In this document: positions 1 through 8,280 of the stretch, piece after piece
Layout of the letters: the number at the start of each line of letters is the position of its first letter
Position numbering within the stretch: the first letter of the stretch is position 1
Assembly (NCBI GenBank): GCA_025358085.1
Contig: JANYKT010000179.1
Location: 1 to 49,346, forward strand
Source of the DNA: Deltaproteobacteria bacterium
Lineage (GTDB): Bacteria; Myxococcota; Myxococcia; Myxococcales; 40CM-4-68-19
Reading direction: 5' to 3'
DNA length: 49,346 nt
Position numbers and translations under genes: made by a program
Notes under the pieces: generated by a model
Told to the model about the DNA's origin: nothing
Databases searched by the model: none
What the model saw: the letters and a program-made list of their open reading frames with translations, nothing else

Positions 1-1
1 T

Positions 2-136
2 GTGCTGCGCAGCCGCGGGGTCGAGAAGGCAGTGCTGGCCACCTCCAGCGGGTCGCCGGCGGGAATGCTTGACGTGCAGGAGGGGAAGATCTACGGCCTG
101 CCCAAGGCCGGGAACTCGCGCAAGTCCGCCCGCTAG
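2..136 (+). CDS. C-terminal end of a truncated CDS, function unknown
   Basis: An open frame enters from the left edge and stops at TAG 134-136, giving the last 44 residues (begins VLRSRGVEKAVLATSSG, ends GNSRKSAR). The pattern of a hydrophobic strand followed by a small Gly-rich turn resembles the second half of a CBS motif or a similar small beta-alpha fold, but too little is visible to assign a family. It converges on the pilin gene, with only 1 bp between the two stop codons. Confidence 0.45.
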   Translation: MLRSRGVEKAVLATSSGSPAGMLDVQEGKIYGLPKAGNSRKSAR

Positions 137-137
137 C

Positions 138-674
138 CTACATCGATGGAATGTCGAAAGGGCTGCCCGCGATCTGTGATGCGCCTCTGTAATGCTCGAC
201 GTAGGTGTAGTTCGCCGAGTTTCCGAGATCCCCGCAGGGCAGCCTGGGAGAGCCAAAGCCGGGGAAATTGCCGCAGGCCCAAACCTCCATCTCATCAATG
301 GCGAGCACCTTGTAAAAATAGCGCATCTTGACGGGCCCCTCGGGCGGGAAAGTCAGATCCTTCCATTGGGACGTGCTTGAGTCCCAGGTGCCGGCCTGGC
401 CCATAACGGGGCCAGCGGCGGGCGGGTTGGTCAAAACCACGTCACCGATCTTGGCGGCCGCGGACTCGTAGGTGCCGGTGCTCTCATAGAGACTGACGAA
501 GTAGACGCGCATCTTGCCCACCACCACGTGCGCCTCGCTGCGGTTCGCACGAGCGGTAATGCCTTGGAAGATTGGAATGGCAAGGCTGCTGAGGATGCCG
601 ATGATCAGCACCACCAGCATGATTTCAATCAGTGTGAAGCCGCGTTGTCTGACTCGCATGGCCCAGATTGTCAC
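138..674 (-). CDS. Type IV pilin-like / pseudopilin protein
   Basis: Secreted fibre subunit with a class III (prepilin peptidase) signal: a short basic leader ending RQRG, then FTLIEIMLVVLIIGILSSLA, the classic N-methyl-Phe start, Glu at +5 and a hydrophobic helix. The globular part is about 145 residues and carries two Cys near the C-terminus (WACGNF and LPCGDL), probably forming the D-loop disulphide. Two starts are possible: ATG 659 (7-residue leader) and GTG 674. GTG is preferred because GGAGG lies 8 nt upstream of it and 23 nt upstream of the ATG. It is 22 bp downstream of dinB on the same strand and stands alone, with no pil or gsp assembly genes in the window, so it may be a minor pilin. 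PilA-like and GspG-like assignments cannot be separated from sequence alone. Confidence 0.85.
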   Translation of the reverse strand: MTIWAMRVRQRGFTLIEIMLVVLIIGILSSLAIPIFQGITARANRSEAHVVVGKMRVYFVSLYESTGTYESAAAKIGDVVLTNPPAAGPVMGQAGTWDSSTSQWKDLTFPPEGPVKMRYFYKVLAIDEMEVWACGNFPGFGSPRLPCGDLGNSANYTYVEHYRGASQIAGSPFDIPSM

Positions 675-696
675 AGGCTCCGCCTCCCCATGCAAG

Positions 697-1875
697 TTAG
701 CGCTTTTTGTGTAACAAATCTGCGTGCTGCACCGCATCCTTGCCGAACTTTTCGACGATCGCGTCCAGGGATTTGTTGAGCCGCGTCCGCCTCTCGTCCC
801 GGGGCCGGTCGAACAATCCAAGCTGTGGCGGCGCCTCGCCCAGGTCTCCCGCGTGCACCCCCGTCAGCCGCACCGGCCGGTCGGCGTCCATCTTCTGCAG
901 CAGCCGCAGCGCGGTCCGGTAGAGTTCGGCGCCGTCGTCGGTGGGGGAAAGGAGCGTCTCCTGCCTCGTGGCGATTTGAAAGTCAGCATATTTGACTTTC
1001 AAATGCACCGAGCGCGCCTTCGCTCCCGAACGCCGCAGCCGCGCGGCCACCCTCAGCGCCTGCTCATGAATGAACGGGTGCAGGTCCTCGCCCAGCAGAT
1101 CGTCTTCAAAAGTTTCCTCAGCGCCGATGCTCTTCGCCGCCAGATCCGGCTCCACCTGCCGCGGGTCAATGCCGTTCGCCAGGTCGTGCAGCCACAGTCC
1201 GGTCGAACCCAGCTGCAGCTCGAGGAAGGATCGGTCCGCGCGGGCGACGTCCGCGATCTTGCGCAGCCCCATCCGCTTGAGTTGCTCGTCGGTCTTGGGC
1301 CCCACTCCCCACAACCTGGACACGGGCAGCGGCGCGAGGAATTCCCGCACTTGCCCCGCCGGCACCACCAGCAGTCCGTCGGGCTTGCAGAGATCAGAGG
1401 CGATCTTGGCGGCGAATTTTACCTCGGCGATGCCCACGCTCGCGGTCAGTTGGGTGCGCTCGCGGATCCGCGCGCGGATGGCACGGGCCTGTTCCACCGG
1501 CGTTCCCAGCAGCGTGACCGAGCGGGTTACATCGAGGAATGCCTCGTCGAGCGAGAGCCCCTCCACCTCCGGCGTGAACGAGTGGAAGACCTCGAACACC
1601 TGGTCGCTCACGGCGCTGTACACATCGAACCGCGGCGGCACGACCATCAGCTGCGGACAGAGCTTGATCGCCCGCGCCATCGGAATGGCTGACCGTACCC
1701 CGAACGGCCGCGCCTCGTAGCTTGCCGCGCAGACCACGCCGCGCCGCGAAGCGCCGCCCACCGCCACCGGCTTGCCGCGCAGCCGCGGGTCGTCCCGTTG
1801 CTCGACCGACGAATAGAAGGCGTCCATATCGACATGAAGGATGGCGCTCACCGTCGCATGATATGTCGCAACCAT
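697..1875 (-). CDS. dinB: DNA polymerase IV (Y-family, translesion)
   Basis: Error-prone translesion polymerase. Visible motifs: HVDMDAFYSSVEQ (metal ligands Asp16 and Asp18), the YEARPFGVRSAMP-type motif at about 53-66 (here ASYEARPFGVRSAIPM), and SLDEAFLDVT with Asp110 and Glu111, the catalytic acidic pair. Helix-hairpin-helix DNA contacts follow at LWGVGPKTDEQLKRMG, then the little-finger domain. 392 aa from ATG 1875, slightly longer than most DinB. Family members usually start only about 4 residues before the first motif, which would fit GTG 1851 (V9) better. The ATG overlaps the start of the divergent deacetylase gene, so the true start could be internal. No clear Shine-Dalgarno site at either start. 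Confidence 0.93.
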   Translation of the reverse strand: MVATYHATVSAILHVDMDAFYSSVEQRDDPRLRGKPVAVGGASRRGVVCAASYEARPFGVRSAIPMARAIKLCPQLMVVPPRFDVYSAVSDQVFEVFHSFTPEVEGLSLDEAFLDVTRSVTLLGTPVEQARAIRARIRERTQLTASVGIAEVKFAAKIASDLCKPDGLLVVPAGQVREFLAPLPVSRLWGVGPKTDEQLKRMGLRKIADVARADRSFLELQLGSTGLWLHDLANGIDPRQVEPDLAAKSIGAEETFEDDLLGEDLHPFIHEQALRVAARLRRSGAKARSVHLKVKYADFQIATRQETLLSPTDDGAELYRTALRLLQKMDADRPVRLTGVHAGDLGEAPPQLGLFDRPRDERRTRLNKSLDAIVEKFGKDAVQHADLLHKKR

Positions 1876-3604
1876 GCTGCGAGGATTGCAGAATCGCGTG
1901 CGCCGCTGGCTCTACGGCGGCGGCCTCGCAGTCTATCACCACGATGCCTACCGGCTCCCGCTCTCTGCGGTCGAGTCACGCAACGGCTTCGAGCCGCGCC
2001 GCGCCGACTACGCCGCCTGGTATCTCCTCGACCGCCACGTGATCGCGGCGTCCAATCTGCGCACGCCCCGGCGCGCCGACTATGCCGAACTCGCCCGCGT
2101 CCACACGCCCGAGCTGTTGGATTCCCTCGTGCGGCCTGAGAAACTGGCCGACATTTTTGCCGTGGATGCGGCCGATATCCAGGTGGACGCGGTGCTGGCC
2201 ACCGTGCGCCTCGCCTGCGGTGGCACCATCGATGCGGCGCGCGAGTTGTTGCTCCCCAGCGCGCGCACGACGGGCCGAAGAGCGCTGAATCTATTTGGCG
2301 GCTTCCACCATGCGGGGCCAGGGCGCGCGGGCGGCTTCTGCGCCGTCAACGACGTCGCGATCGCGATCGCGGCTGTGCGCAGCGACGGCTTCACCGGCCG
2401 CGTGCTGGTCCTCGATCTGGATGCCCATCCGCCCGACGGCACGGCCGAATGCCTCGAGAATGATCCGGCTTGCTGGATTGGCTCTCTCTCAGGGTCCGAC
2501 TTCGGTCCTCTGCGCGGCAAGGTCGACGAGACGTTGTTGCCTTCCGGCACCGGCGACGCCGGGTATCTGCTTGCGCTCGATCACCTGCTCGAGCGAATGC
2601 CTCCCGGGGAATTGGCGTTCGTGCTCGCAGGTGGCGACGTTCTCGCAGGCGACGGCCTGGGACTGCTCGGCCTCACCCTCGGGGGCTGCCGCGAGCGCGA
2701 TCTGCGCGTGGCCGACGCGCTCTCCCGCATTCCCAGCGTCTGGTTGCCGGCGGGCGGTTACAGCCGCGATGCCTGGCGCGTGCTGGCCGGCACTGGCGTT
2801 GCGCTGAATACGCGTTCGCGCGCACCGATTCCGCACAGCTACGATCCACTCGAGTTCCGCTATCGCGCCATTGCCGCGTCCATCGCAGAGGACCAGCTGG
2901 GAGGAGTCGAAGAAGAGCTGGGCCTCTTGCGCTCCAATCGTTCTTTGCTGCTCGGCTTCTATAGTGTCGAAGGTATCGAGCACGCATTACATCGATATGG
3001 CTTGCTCGCCGAACTCAAGCGGCTTGGGTACGGCCCTTCATTCAAGTTCTCTGCCACGCGCGACGGCGTGGGTGAGGGCATCCGGGTGGCGGACGGGCCC
3101 TCCGGCGAGACCCTTATCGAAGTCATGCTCGAGAAGAAGCACGTCGCCGAAGCCGAGGTTCTCTACGTGCATTGGCTCACGCTGCGGCACCCGCGCGCGC
3201 GCTTCAGCGATCTGCGCGGACGGCTGCCGGGGCAGGAGGTTCCTGGCCTCGGGCTCGCGCGCGAGGTGGCGGCCCTGTTGGCGCGGATGGCCATGCGGCT
3301 GGGGCTCGAGGGCGTCGCTTTCCGGCCGGCCGCCTATCACACCGCCTATGCAGGCCGCGCTGCGCTGCGCTTTGTTGACCCGGCGCGGCAGGGCCGCTTC
3401 GAGGCCCTGGTGAGGGACCTCGGCGAGATGCCGCTCGGCGCCGCCACGCGCGCGCTCGCGGAGGGGCGCGTCATGCTGAATGGCGCGCCCTATGCCTGGG
3501 AGGCCGAGGAGATGATTGCCTGGCTCAAGCCGCGGGACACCGATCGTTCGCTGATCGATGCCGAGCGCGACCACTCGCATTTTACCTTCAGCCCCAGGGA
3601 TTAA
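1874..3604 (+). CDS. Histone deacetylase family (zinc amidohydrolase) with C-terminal extension
   Basis: Residues about 15-320 form an arginase/deacetylase fold. The His-His charge relay is in GGFHHAGPGRAGGF (145-146). Zinc ligands are Asp183 and His185 in LDLDAHPPDGT and Asp255 in LAGGDVLAGD, and the catalytic Tyr296 is in PAGGYS, so the centre looks complete. Prokaryotic relatives remove acyl groups from polyamines, small molecules or lysine; the substrate here is unknown. The last about 250 residues (from 325) are not part of the deacetylase domain and are not recognised. Its ATG at 1874 overlaps the dinB ATG on the other strand within one CATG, so at least one promoter must lie inside the opposite coding region unless a later start is used. 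Confidence 0.85.
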   Translation: MLRGLQNRVRRWLYGGGLAVYHHDAYRLPLSAVESRNGFEPRRADYAAWYLLDRHVIAASNLRTPRRADYAELARVHTPELLDSLVRPEKLADIFAVDAADIQVDAVLATVRLACGGTIDAARELLLPSARTTGRRALNLFGGFHHAGPGRAGGFCAVNDVAIAIAAVRSDGFTGRVLVLDLDAHPPDGTAECLENDPACWIGSLSGSDFGPLRGKVDETLLPSGTGDAGYLLALDHLLERMPPGELAFVLAGGDVLAGDGLGLLGLTLGGCRERDLRVADALSRIPSVWLPAGGYSRDAWRVLAGTGVALNTRSRAPIPHSYDPLEFRYRAIAASIAEDQLGGVEEELGLLRSNRSLLLGFYSVEGIEHALHRYGLLAELKRLGYGPSFKFSATRDGVGEGIRVADGPSGETLIEVMLEKKHVAEAEVLYVHWLTLRHPRARFSDLRGRLPGQEVPGLGLAREVAALLARMAMRLGLEGVAFRPAAYHTAYAGRAALRFVDPARQGRFEALVRDLGEMPLGAATRALAEGRVMLNGAPYAWEAEEMIAWLKPRDTDRSLIDAERDHSHFTFSPRD

Positions 3605-3683
3605 ATGGCTTCGACCAACGACGAGCGGCTGCGTGGCTTGCTGGAACCCCTCCTTGCTTCCCACCTGTGGCGAGGGCTTGCGA

Positions 3684-5618
3684 CTACTGCTTCGCGCCGC
3701 GGTCCTGCAAGTCTTGCCAGCGGGCATAGAGCTGCTCGGACTCGGCGCTGGCGTCGGTGAGCTGGCGCTGGATCAAAGGGACCAGGTGCGGGTCGCGCGT
3801 ATACGTCACCGGGTCTGCAAGCGTTGCCTCCGCGGCGGCCCTCCGTGATTCGGCCGCCTCGATCGCGGCCTCCATGCCATCGAGCTCGCGCTGCTCCTTG
3901 AAGGTCAGCTTCGGGCGCTGCACTTTCGGGGCGACCGGCTGCGGAGCCGCCTTCTCTTCCGCCGCCACCGGCTTGCGCCGCTGCGCCTCTCCCTGCGCTT
4001 TCAGGATCTTGTAGGTCTCGTAATTGCCTTCATATCGAATCACTTTTCCGCTGCCCTCGAAGGCGAGAATCGAAGTCGCCACCTTGTCGAGGAAGTAACG
4101 GTCGTGGGTCACCAGCAGGACCGAGCCGCGGAAGCCGAGCAGCAAGCCCTCGAGCACATTCAAAGTCACCAGATCGAGATCGTTTGTCGGCTCGTCCAGC
4201 ACCAGCACGTTCGCCCCCTGAAGGAAGAGTCGCGCCAGCAGCAGGCGATTGCGCTCGCCGCCCGAGAGCGCCTTCACCCGCATCTTCTGCATCGGAACCG
4301 GAAACAATAGATCATCGAGGTAGTCGCGCAGCGCCACGCGCTGGTCGCCCAGTTCAATGAAGTCTTCCGACCGGCGCACGTCGCCCGAAATCTGCTCGCC
4401 CAGCGCCGCCTCGTAGACCGTCCACTCGTCTTCCAGCGCCGCGCGCTGCTGGTCGTAATAGGCGACCCGCGTGGCCTTGCCGATGACAACGCTTCCCGAA
4501 TCGGGCGGCAGCTCTCCGAGCAGCAGGCGCAGGAAGGTGGTCTTGCCCACGCCATTCGGCCCGACGATGCCGATGCGCTCGCCTTTCTGCAGAATCATTG
4601 ATGCTTGATCGATGATCAAGCGCCCATCAAATGACTTGCTCACCTTCTCCGCTTCAATCACCTTCTGGCCCAGGCGCGGCACCGTCGCCGTGCGCAGCGC
4701 GGCCGTCTTCGGCCCCTGCAGGCCTTTCTCGGCCATCAGCTTCTGCGCCCGGACGATGCGCGCCTTGCTCTTGGTGCGCCGCGCCTCCACGCCCTGCCGC
4801 AACCAGGCCACTTCCTGTTTGATCCAGCGGTCGCGCTTGTGCCGCTGCACGACGTTCAACTCCGCCTCCTGGATCTTCTGCGCCAGATACGCCTCGTAAT
4901 TGCCTGGATACGAGACGACGCCGGCGCCGGGAATGATCTCGACGATGCGATCGACCAGATCGTCGAGGAAGTAACGATCGTGCGTGACCAGAAGCAGCGC
5001 GCCCCGCAGGCGATCGAGCTCTTCTTCCAGCCAGTCCACCGTGTCCGCGTCGAGGTGGTTCGTGGGCTCGTCGAGCAGCAACAGATCCGGCCGCGTCAAG
5101 AGAGCGCGCGCGATCGCCACCCGCTTGCGCGTGCCACCCGACAGCTGCGCGACCGGCTTCTCCCAGTCCTTCACTCCCAGCTTGTCCAGAAGCGTGCGCG
5201 CCTCGTGGCCGGTGTCCCAGCCGCCCAGGTGCTCGACGGTCTCCGCCGCCGCCGAGAGTTGATCCAGCACCCGCGGATCTTCCGAGCCGGCCTCCAATGC
5301 TGCCGAGGCCCGCGCATGCGCGTCGAGAGCGTCCCGCAGGGGGCCGTGCGTCACCGACAATTCCGACTCGACCGTGGCCCCTTCGGCAAACTCCGGCTCT
5401 TGCGGCAGGTAGGTCACGCTCGCGCCGCGCTGCATCTGCAATTCGCCCCGGTCGGGCTTCTGGGCGCCGGCCAGGATCTTCATCAACGTCGATTTGCCAG
5501 CCCCATTCACGCCCACCAGGCCGACTCGCTCGCCCGCCTCGATCACCAACTCGAGTTGATCGAAGACGGTCCGGCTGCCGAAGGCCAAAGCGAGATCTGC
5601 CGCGCGCAAGAGGGTCAC
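3684..5618 (-). CDS. uup: ABC-F family ATPase, Uup type
   Basis: Soluble twin-ATPase of the ABC-F family, which acts on ribosomes or nucleic acid rather than in transport. First ABC domain: Walker A GVNGAGKST, signature [16 protein letters not shown], Walker B LLLLDEPTNHLD, switch His in VTHDRYFLD. Second: GPNGVGKTT, LSGGERNRLLLARL, LVLDEPTNDLD, VTHDRYFLD. No membrane segments. The SGGTRKRVA signature and the Lys/Pro-rich linker followed by a charged coiled coil at the C-terminus (about 560-644, KLTFKEQRELDGME onward) are typical of Uup, which is linked to branched DNA and precise transposon excision in E. coli, rather than of EttA. 644 aa matches the family. Strongly converges with the deacetylase gene (79 bp gap). 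Confidence 0.92.
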   Translation of the reverse strand: MTLLRAADLALAFGSRTVFDQLELVIEAGERVGLVGVNGAGKSTLMKILAGAQKPDRGELQMQRGASVTYLPQEPEFAEGATVESELSVTHGPLRDALDAHARASAALEAGSEDPRVLDQLSAAAETVEHLGGWDTGHEARTLLDKLGVKDWEKPVAQLSGGTRKRVAIARALLTRPDLLLLDEPTNHLDADTVDWLEEELDRLRGALLLVTHDRYFLDDLVDRIVEIIPGAGVVSYPGNYEAYLAQKIQEAELNVVQRHKRDRWIKQEVAWLRQGVEARRTKSKARIVRAQKLMAEKGLQGPKTAALRTATVPRLGQKVIEAEKVSKSFDGRLIIDQASMILQKGERIGIVGPNGVGKTTFLRLLLGELPPDSGSVVIGKATRVAYYDQQRAALEDEWTVYEAALGEQISGDVRRSEDFIELGDQRVALRDYLDDLLFPVPMQKMRVKALSGGERNRLLLARLFLQGANVLVLDEPTNDLDLVTLNVLEGLLLGFRGSVLLVTHDRYFLDKVATSILAFEGSGKVIRYEGNYETYKILKAQGEAQRRKPVAAEEKAAPQPVAPKVQRPKLTFKEQRELDGMEAAIEAAESRRAAAEATLADPVTYTRDPHLVPLIQRQLTDASAESEQLYARWQDLQDRGAKQ

Positions 5619-5667
5619 GGCCGCGCCTTATAACAGCAACTCCACGCACCGCAGCCTGAACTTGACG

Positions 5668-6087
5668 TCAGCGGCCGTCGATATAAGTCTGCAATTGCTC
5701 GATGAGGAATTGCTTCTCGTCGAGCATCAGCCGGATCACGTCGCGCATCGATATGATGCCCACCACCGCGCCGTCGTGCTCGACCAATAGGTGGCGGGTG
5801 TAATGGTCGCGCATCAAATCGGAGCATTCTTTCTCGGAAGAGCCCGGCTTGATCGACGGCATGTCCGTGCGCATTGCCTCGCCGATGGGCATCCGTCCGC
5901 TGTCTCCGGTGGCGAGCACACGCGAGACCATGTCTCGCTCGGTGACGATGCCGACGATCTTGCCCCCCTCGCGCACCGCCACCGCGCCGATCTTCCGCTC
6001 CGCCATCACTTTCGCGGCGTCGCGGCACGGCGTTCCGGCGTCCAGCGCAACCAGCTCCCGGGTCACGTGCTTGTCGATGTTCGCCAT
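5668..6087 (-). CDS. CBS-pair domain protein
   Basis: Small soluble protein (139 aa) made of two CBS motifs (about 8-60 and 72-128), a Bateman module that usually binds adenosine nucleotides and senses energy state. Visible strands include GAVAVREGGKIVGIVTERD and RHLLVEHDGAVVGIISMRD, each ending in the typical (T/S)xxD. There is no attached enzyme domain, so it would act as a partner subunit. Start ATG 6087 has a strong AAAGGAGG 5 nt upstream. It is divergent from the helicase gene with 39 bp between the two starts, so the promoters must overlap. Confidence 0.92.
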   Translation of the reverse strand: MANIDKHVTRELVALDAGTPCRDAAKVMAERKIGAVAVREGGKIVGIVTERDMVSRVLATGDSGRMPIGEAMRTDMPSIKPGSSEKECSDLMRDHYTRHLLVEHDGAVVGIISMRDVIRLMLDEKQFLIEQLQTYIDGR

Positions 6088-6126
6088 GCGTGCCTCCTTT
6101 TGCAGACATGAGTATAGGAATTCGCA

Positions 6127-7965
6127 ATGGATCTCGAATCGCATTTCGCTCGGCTGCAGGTGCTGCTCAATCTCGAGAGCGCGGCGGAGAAGCAGCGATT
6201 CGACGACGCGCGGTCGAAGTTGTCCCTCGTCGAACGTGCCGCGCGGGGCTTCGTCGCGCTGGACGTCGAGGCGGTCGAGGAGGGCGGGCTCGCCGGGCGC
6301 TCGCTCATTACCTACGCACGCGAGGATGGCCTTGATCCGGGGGGCTCGCAGATCCACGTCGGTTCGCTCGTGCGCGTTACGCTCCGGCGCGAACAGCGCG
6401 ATGATGCCCCCACGGGCGTAGTGGCGCGGCGGACGCGGTCTCGCATCGCTGCGGCGTTCGACGAGCCGCCGCCCGATTGGGCGACCGACGGCCGCGTGGT
6501 GCTGGAGCTGCTGCCGTCGTCGGTGACGCACGAGCGGCTGACTGGCGCGGTCAGTCGCATGGGCGAAGCAAAGCGCTGGCATGAAGTGTTGTCGGGAGGC
6601 GCGCCGCGCTTCGACACGCCGCGGTCCGGAGCGCCGAACGCCCTCAATGCCGAGCAGCAGGCGGCGCTCGAGCTCGCCGACCGTGCGCAGGACTTCATGC
6701 TGGTCCACGGCCCGCCAGGCACCGGCAAGACCACGGTGCTGGTCGAGGTCATCCGGCGCGCCATCGCCCGCCGCGAAAAGGTCCTGGCCGCGGCGCCCTC
6801 GAACCTCGCCGTGGACAACCTGGTGGAGCGGCTGGCCGCGGCCGGAGTCGAGCCGCTTCGCATTGGTCATCCCGCGCGCGTGCTGCCCTCCGTTCTGGAG
6901 CACACACTCGATCAGCGCGTCCGCGACCACGAGAGCTCGCGCATCGCCAGGAAGCTCATTGACGATGCCTTGCAGCTCCGCGCGAGCGCTCGCAAACGCC
7001 AGCAGCGGCGCGGTCCGGGGCGCTTCAGCGAGGCCCGCGCCCACGAGCGCGAAGCGCGCGCTCTCTTTGCCGAAGCCCGGAAGCTCGAGTCGCGCGCACA
7101 GGCCGACGTGCTCGACCGCGCCCCGGTAGTGCTCGCGACGCTGACGGGTGTCGCGACCAAGCTGCTCGCGCACCGCGAGTTCGACCTGGCGGTGGTGGAC
7201 GAGGCCACGCAGTCGGTCGAGCCGGCGGTCTATCTCGCCCTCCTGAAAGCCGGCCGCGCGGTGCTCGCGGGGGACCACCTTCAGCTGCCGCCGACTCTTC
7301 TCTCACCCGATGCGGCCGAGCTGGGCATTTCGCTCTTCGAGAGGCTTGCGTCGGCCCGTCCCGAAGCGATGGTGACTCTTTATGAGCAGCACCGGATGAA
7401 TGAGCAGATCATGCGCTATCCGTCGGACGCGCTCTATGAAGGCAAGCTGCGCGCGCACCCTTCGGTCGCGCACCATCATATCGATTCAATGCCTCTGGTC
7501 TTCATCGACACGGCGGGCCGCGGCTTCGAGGACGAGACGCCCGAAGCGTCCGAGTCGAAGATGAATATTGGCGAGGCGGAACTGGCGGCCTCGGAGGCTC
7601 GCAAGCTGCTGGTCCTGCTTTCACCCGGGCAGATCGCGGTCATTACTCCCTATGAAGGCCAGGTGCAGCGTATCCGCGCCCTGTTGGCGGAGTTCGCCGA
7701 GCTCGAGGTCGATACCGTGGATGGCTTCCAGGGCCGCGAGAAAGAAGCGATTGTCCTGAGTCTGGTCCGCTCCAATGATTCTGGCGAGCTCGGGTTTCTG
7801 GAAGATATCCGCCGTATGAACGTCGCGCTCACGCGGGCGCGCAAAAAGCTGGTCGTCATCGGGGATGGCGCTACCATTGCCCGCCACCCGTTCTATGACG
7901 GCTTCATCCGATATGCGCAATCGATCGGCGCCTGGGTCTCCGCCTGGGACCGCGACAGCGCTTGA
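6127..7965 (+). CDS. SF1B DNA/RNA helicase (IGHMBP2/Dna2-like)
   Basis: Superfamily 1 ATP-dependent helicase, 612 aa. An N-terminal beta-barrel region (about 1-165) precedes the motor. Motifs in order: Q-motif region LNAEQQAALELA, Walker A GPPGTGKTT, motif Ia AAPSNLAVDNLVERL, Walker B VVDEATQ, motif III GDHLQLPPTLL, motif IV/V ITPYEGQVQRIR and VDTVDGFQGREKEAIVLS, motif VI RRMNVALTRARKKLVVIGD. This order and the VDxFQGRE motif are those of the UPF1-like group. It probably unwinds nucleic acid 5' to 3' in repair or RNA handling. The sequence TATAGG followed 8 nt later by ATG, and no clear Shine-Dalgarno site, suggests a leaderless or nearly leaderless transcript. Confidence 0.93.
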   Translation: MDLESHFARLQVLLNLESAAEKQRFDDARSKLSLVERAARGFVALDVEAVEEGGLAGRSLITYAREDGLDPGGSQIHVGSLVRVTLRREQRDDAPTGVVARRTRSRIAAAFDEPPPDWATDGRVVLELLPSSVTHERLTGAVSRMGEAKRWHEVLSGGAPRFDTPRSGAPNALNAEQQAALELADRAQDFMLVHGPPGTGKTTVLVEVIRRAIARREKVLAAAPSNLAVDNLVERLAAAGVEPLRIGHPARVLPSVLEHTLDQRVRDHESSRIARKLIDDALQLRASARKRQQRRGPGRFSEARAHEREARALFAEARKLESRAQADVLDRAPVVLATLTGVATKLLAHREFDLAVVDEATQSVEPAVYLALLKAGRAVLAGDHLQLPPTLLSPDAAELGISLFERLASARPEAMVTLYEQHRMNEQIMRYPSDALYEGKLRAHPSVAHHHIDSMPLVFIDTAGRGFEDETPEASESKMNIGEAELAASEARKLLVLLSPGQIAVITPYEGQVQRIRALLAEFAELEVDTVDGFQGREKEAIVLSLVRSNDSGELGFLEDIRRMNVALTRARKKLVVIGDGATIARHPFYDGFIRYAQSIGAWVSAWDRDSA

Positions 7966-8061
7966 AACAGAGCCTTTACCGGGGAGACTTACGCAGGCAA
8001 GTTCCCGGGCACGCTCTCTGCGACGGTGCCTGAGCGTAATCGCGTCACCAGCGAGTCCATT

Positions 8062-8148
8062 CACCTGCCACTGCTTCCACACCTGCTTGCCGATAGTGAG
8101 CACGAGGATGAATGAGCTGACCCAGCCGATGATTTCGGTCGCGTGCAC
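8062..8148 (-). pseudogene. Remnant of a PQ-loop / SemiSWEET-like membrane protein
   Basis: From GTG 8148 the minus strand encodes HATEIIGWVSSFILVLTIGK followed by QVWKQWQ, the first helix of small PQ-loop (SemiSWEET-type) proteins. After KQWQ the frame stays open to 7621 but runs antisense to the helicase with no family similarity, and helices 2 and 3 were not found in the other frames. The rest of the 7966-8280 intergenic stretch shows nothing else recognisable except the likely promoter of the kinase gene. Family assignment is by memory of the motif. Confidence 0.45.
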
Positions 8149-8280
8149 AGGCCTGAGCCTGCGCACCGCTCGCGCCGCGCGCACCTGCGGCCGGGCCCGT
8201 TCTGTGCGCGGCCAAGCGCACTGCCGCTTTCCGCGCAGGCTGCATTGTTAAACGACAGCGGCCGGAAGAATTACCTATAA

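Noticed and set aside
3605-3763. Small plus-strand frame starting right after the deacetylase stop (TAAATGG)
   Set aside because: About 50 codons running into the end of uup on the other strand, no Shine-Dalgarno site, Arg-rich noise at its end.
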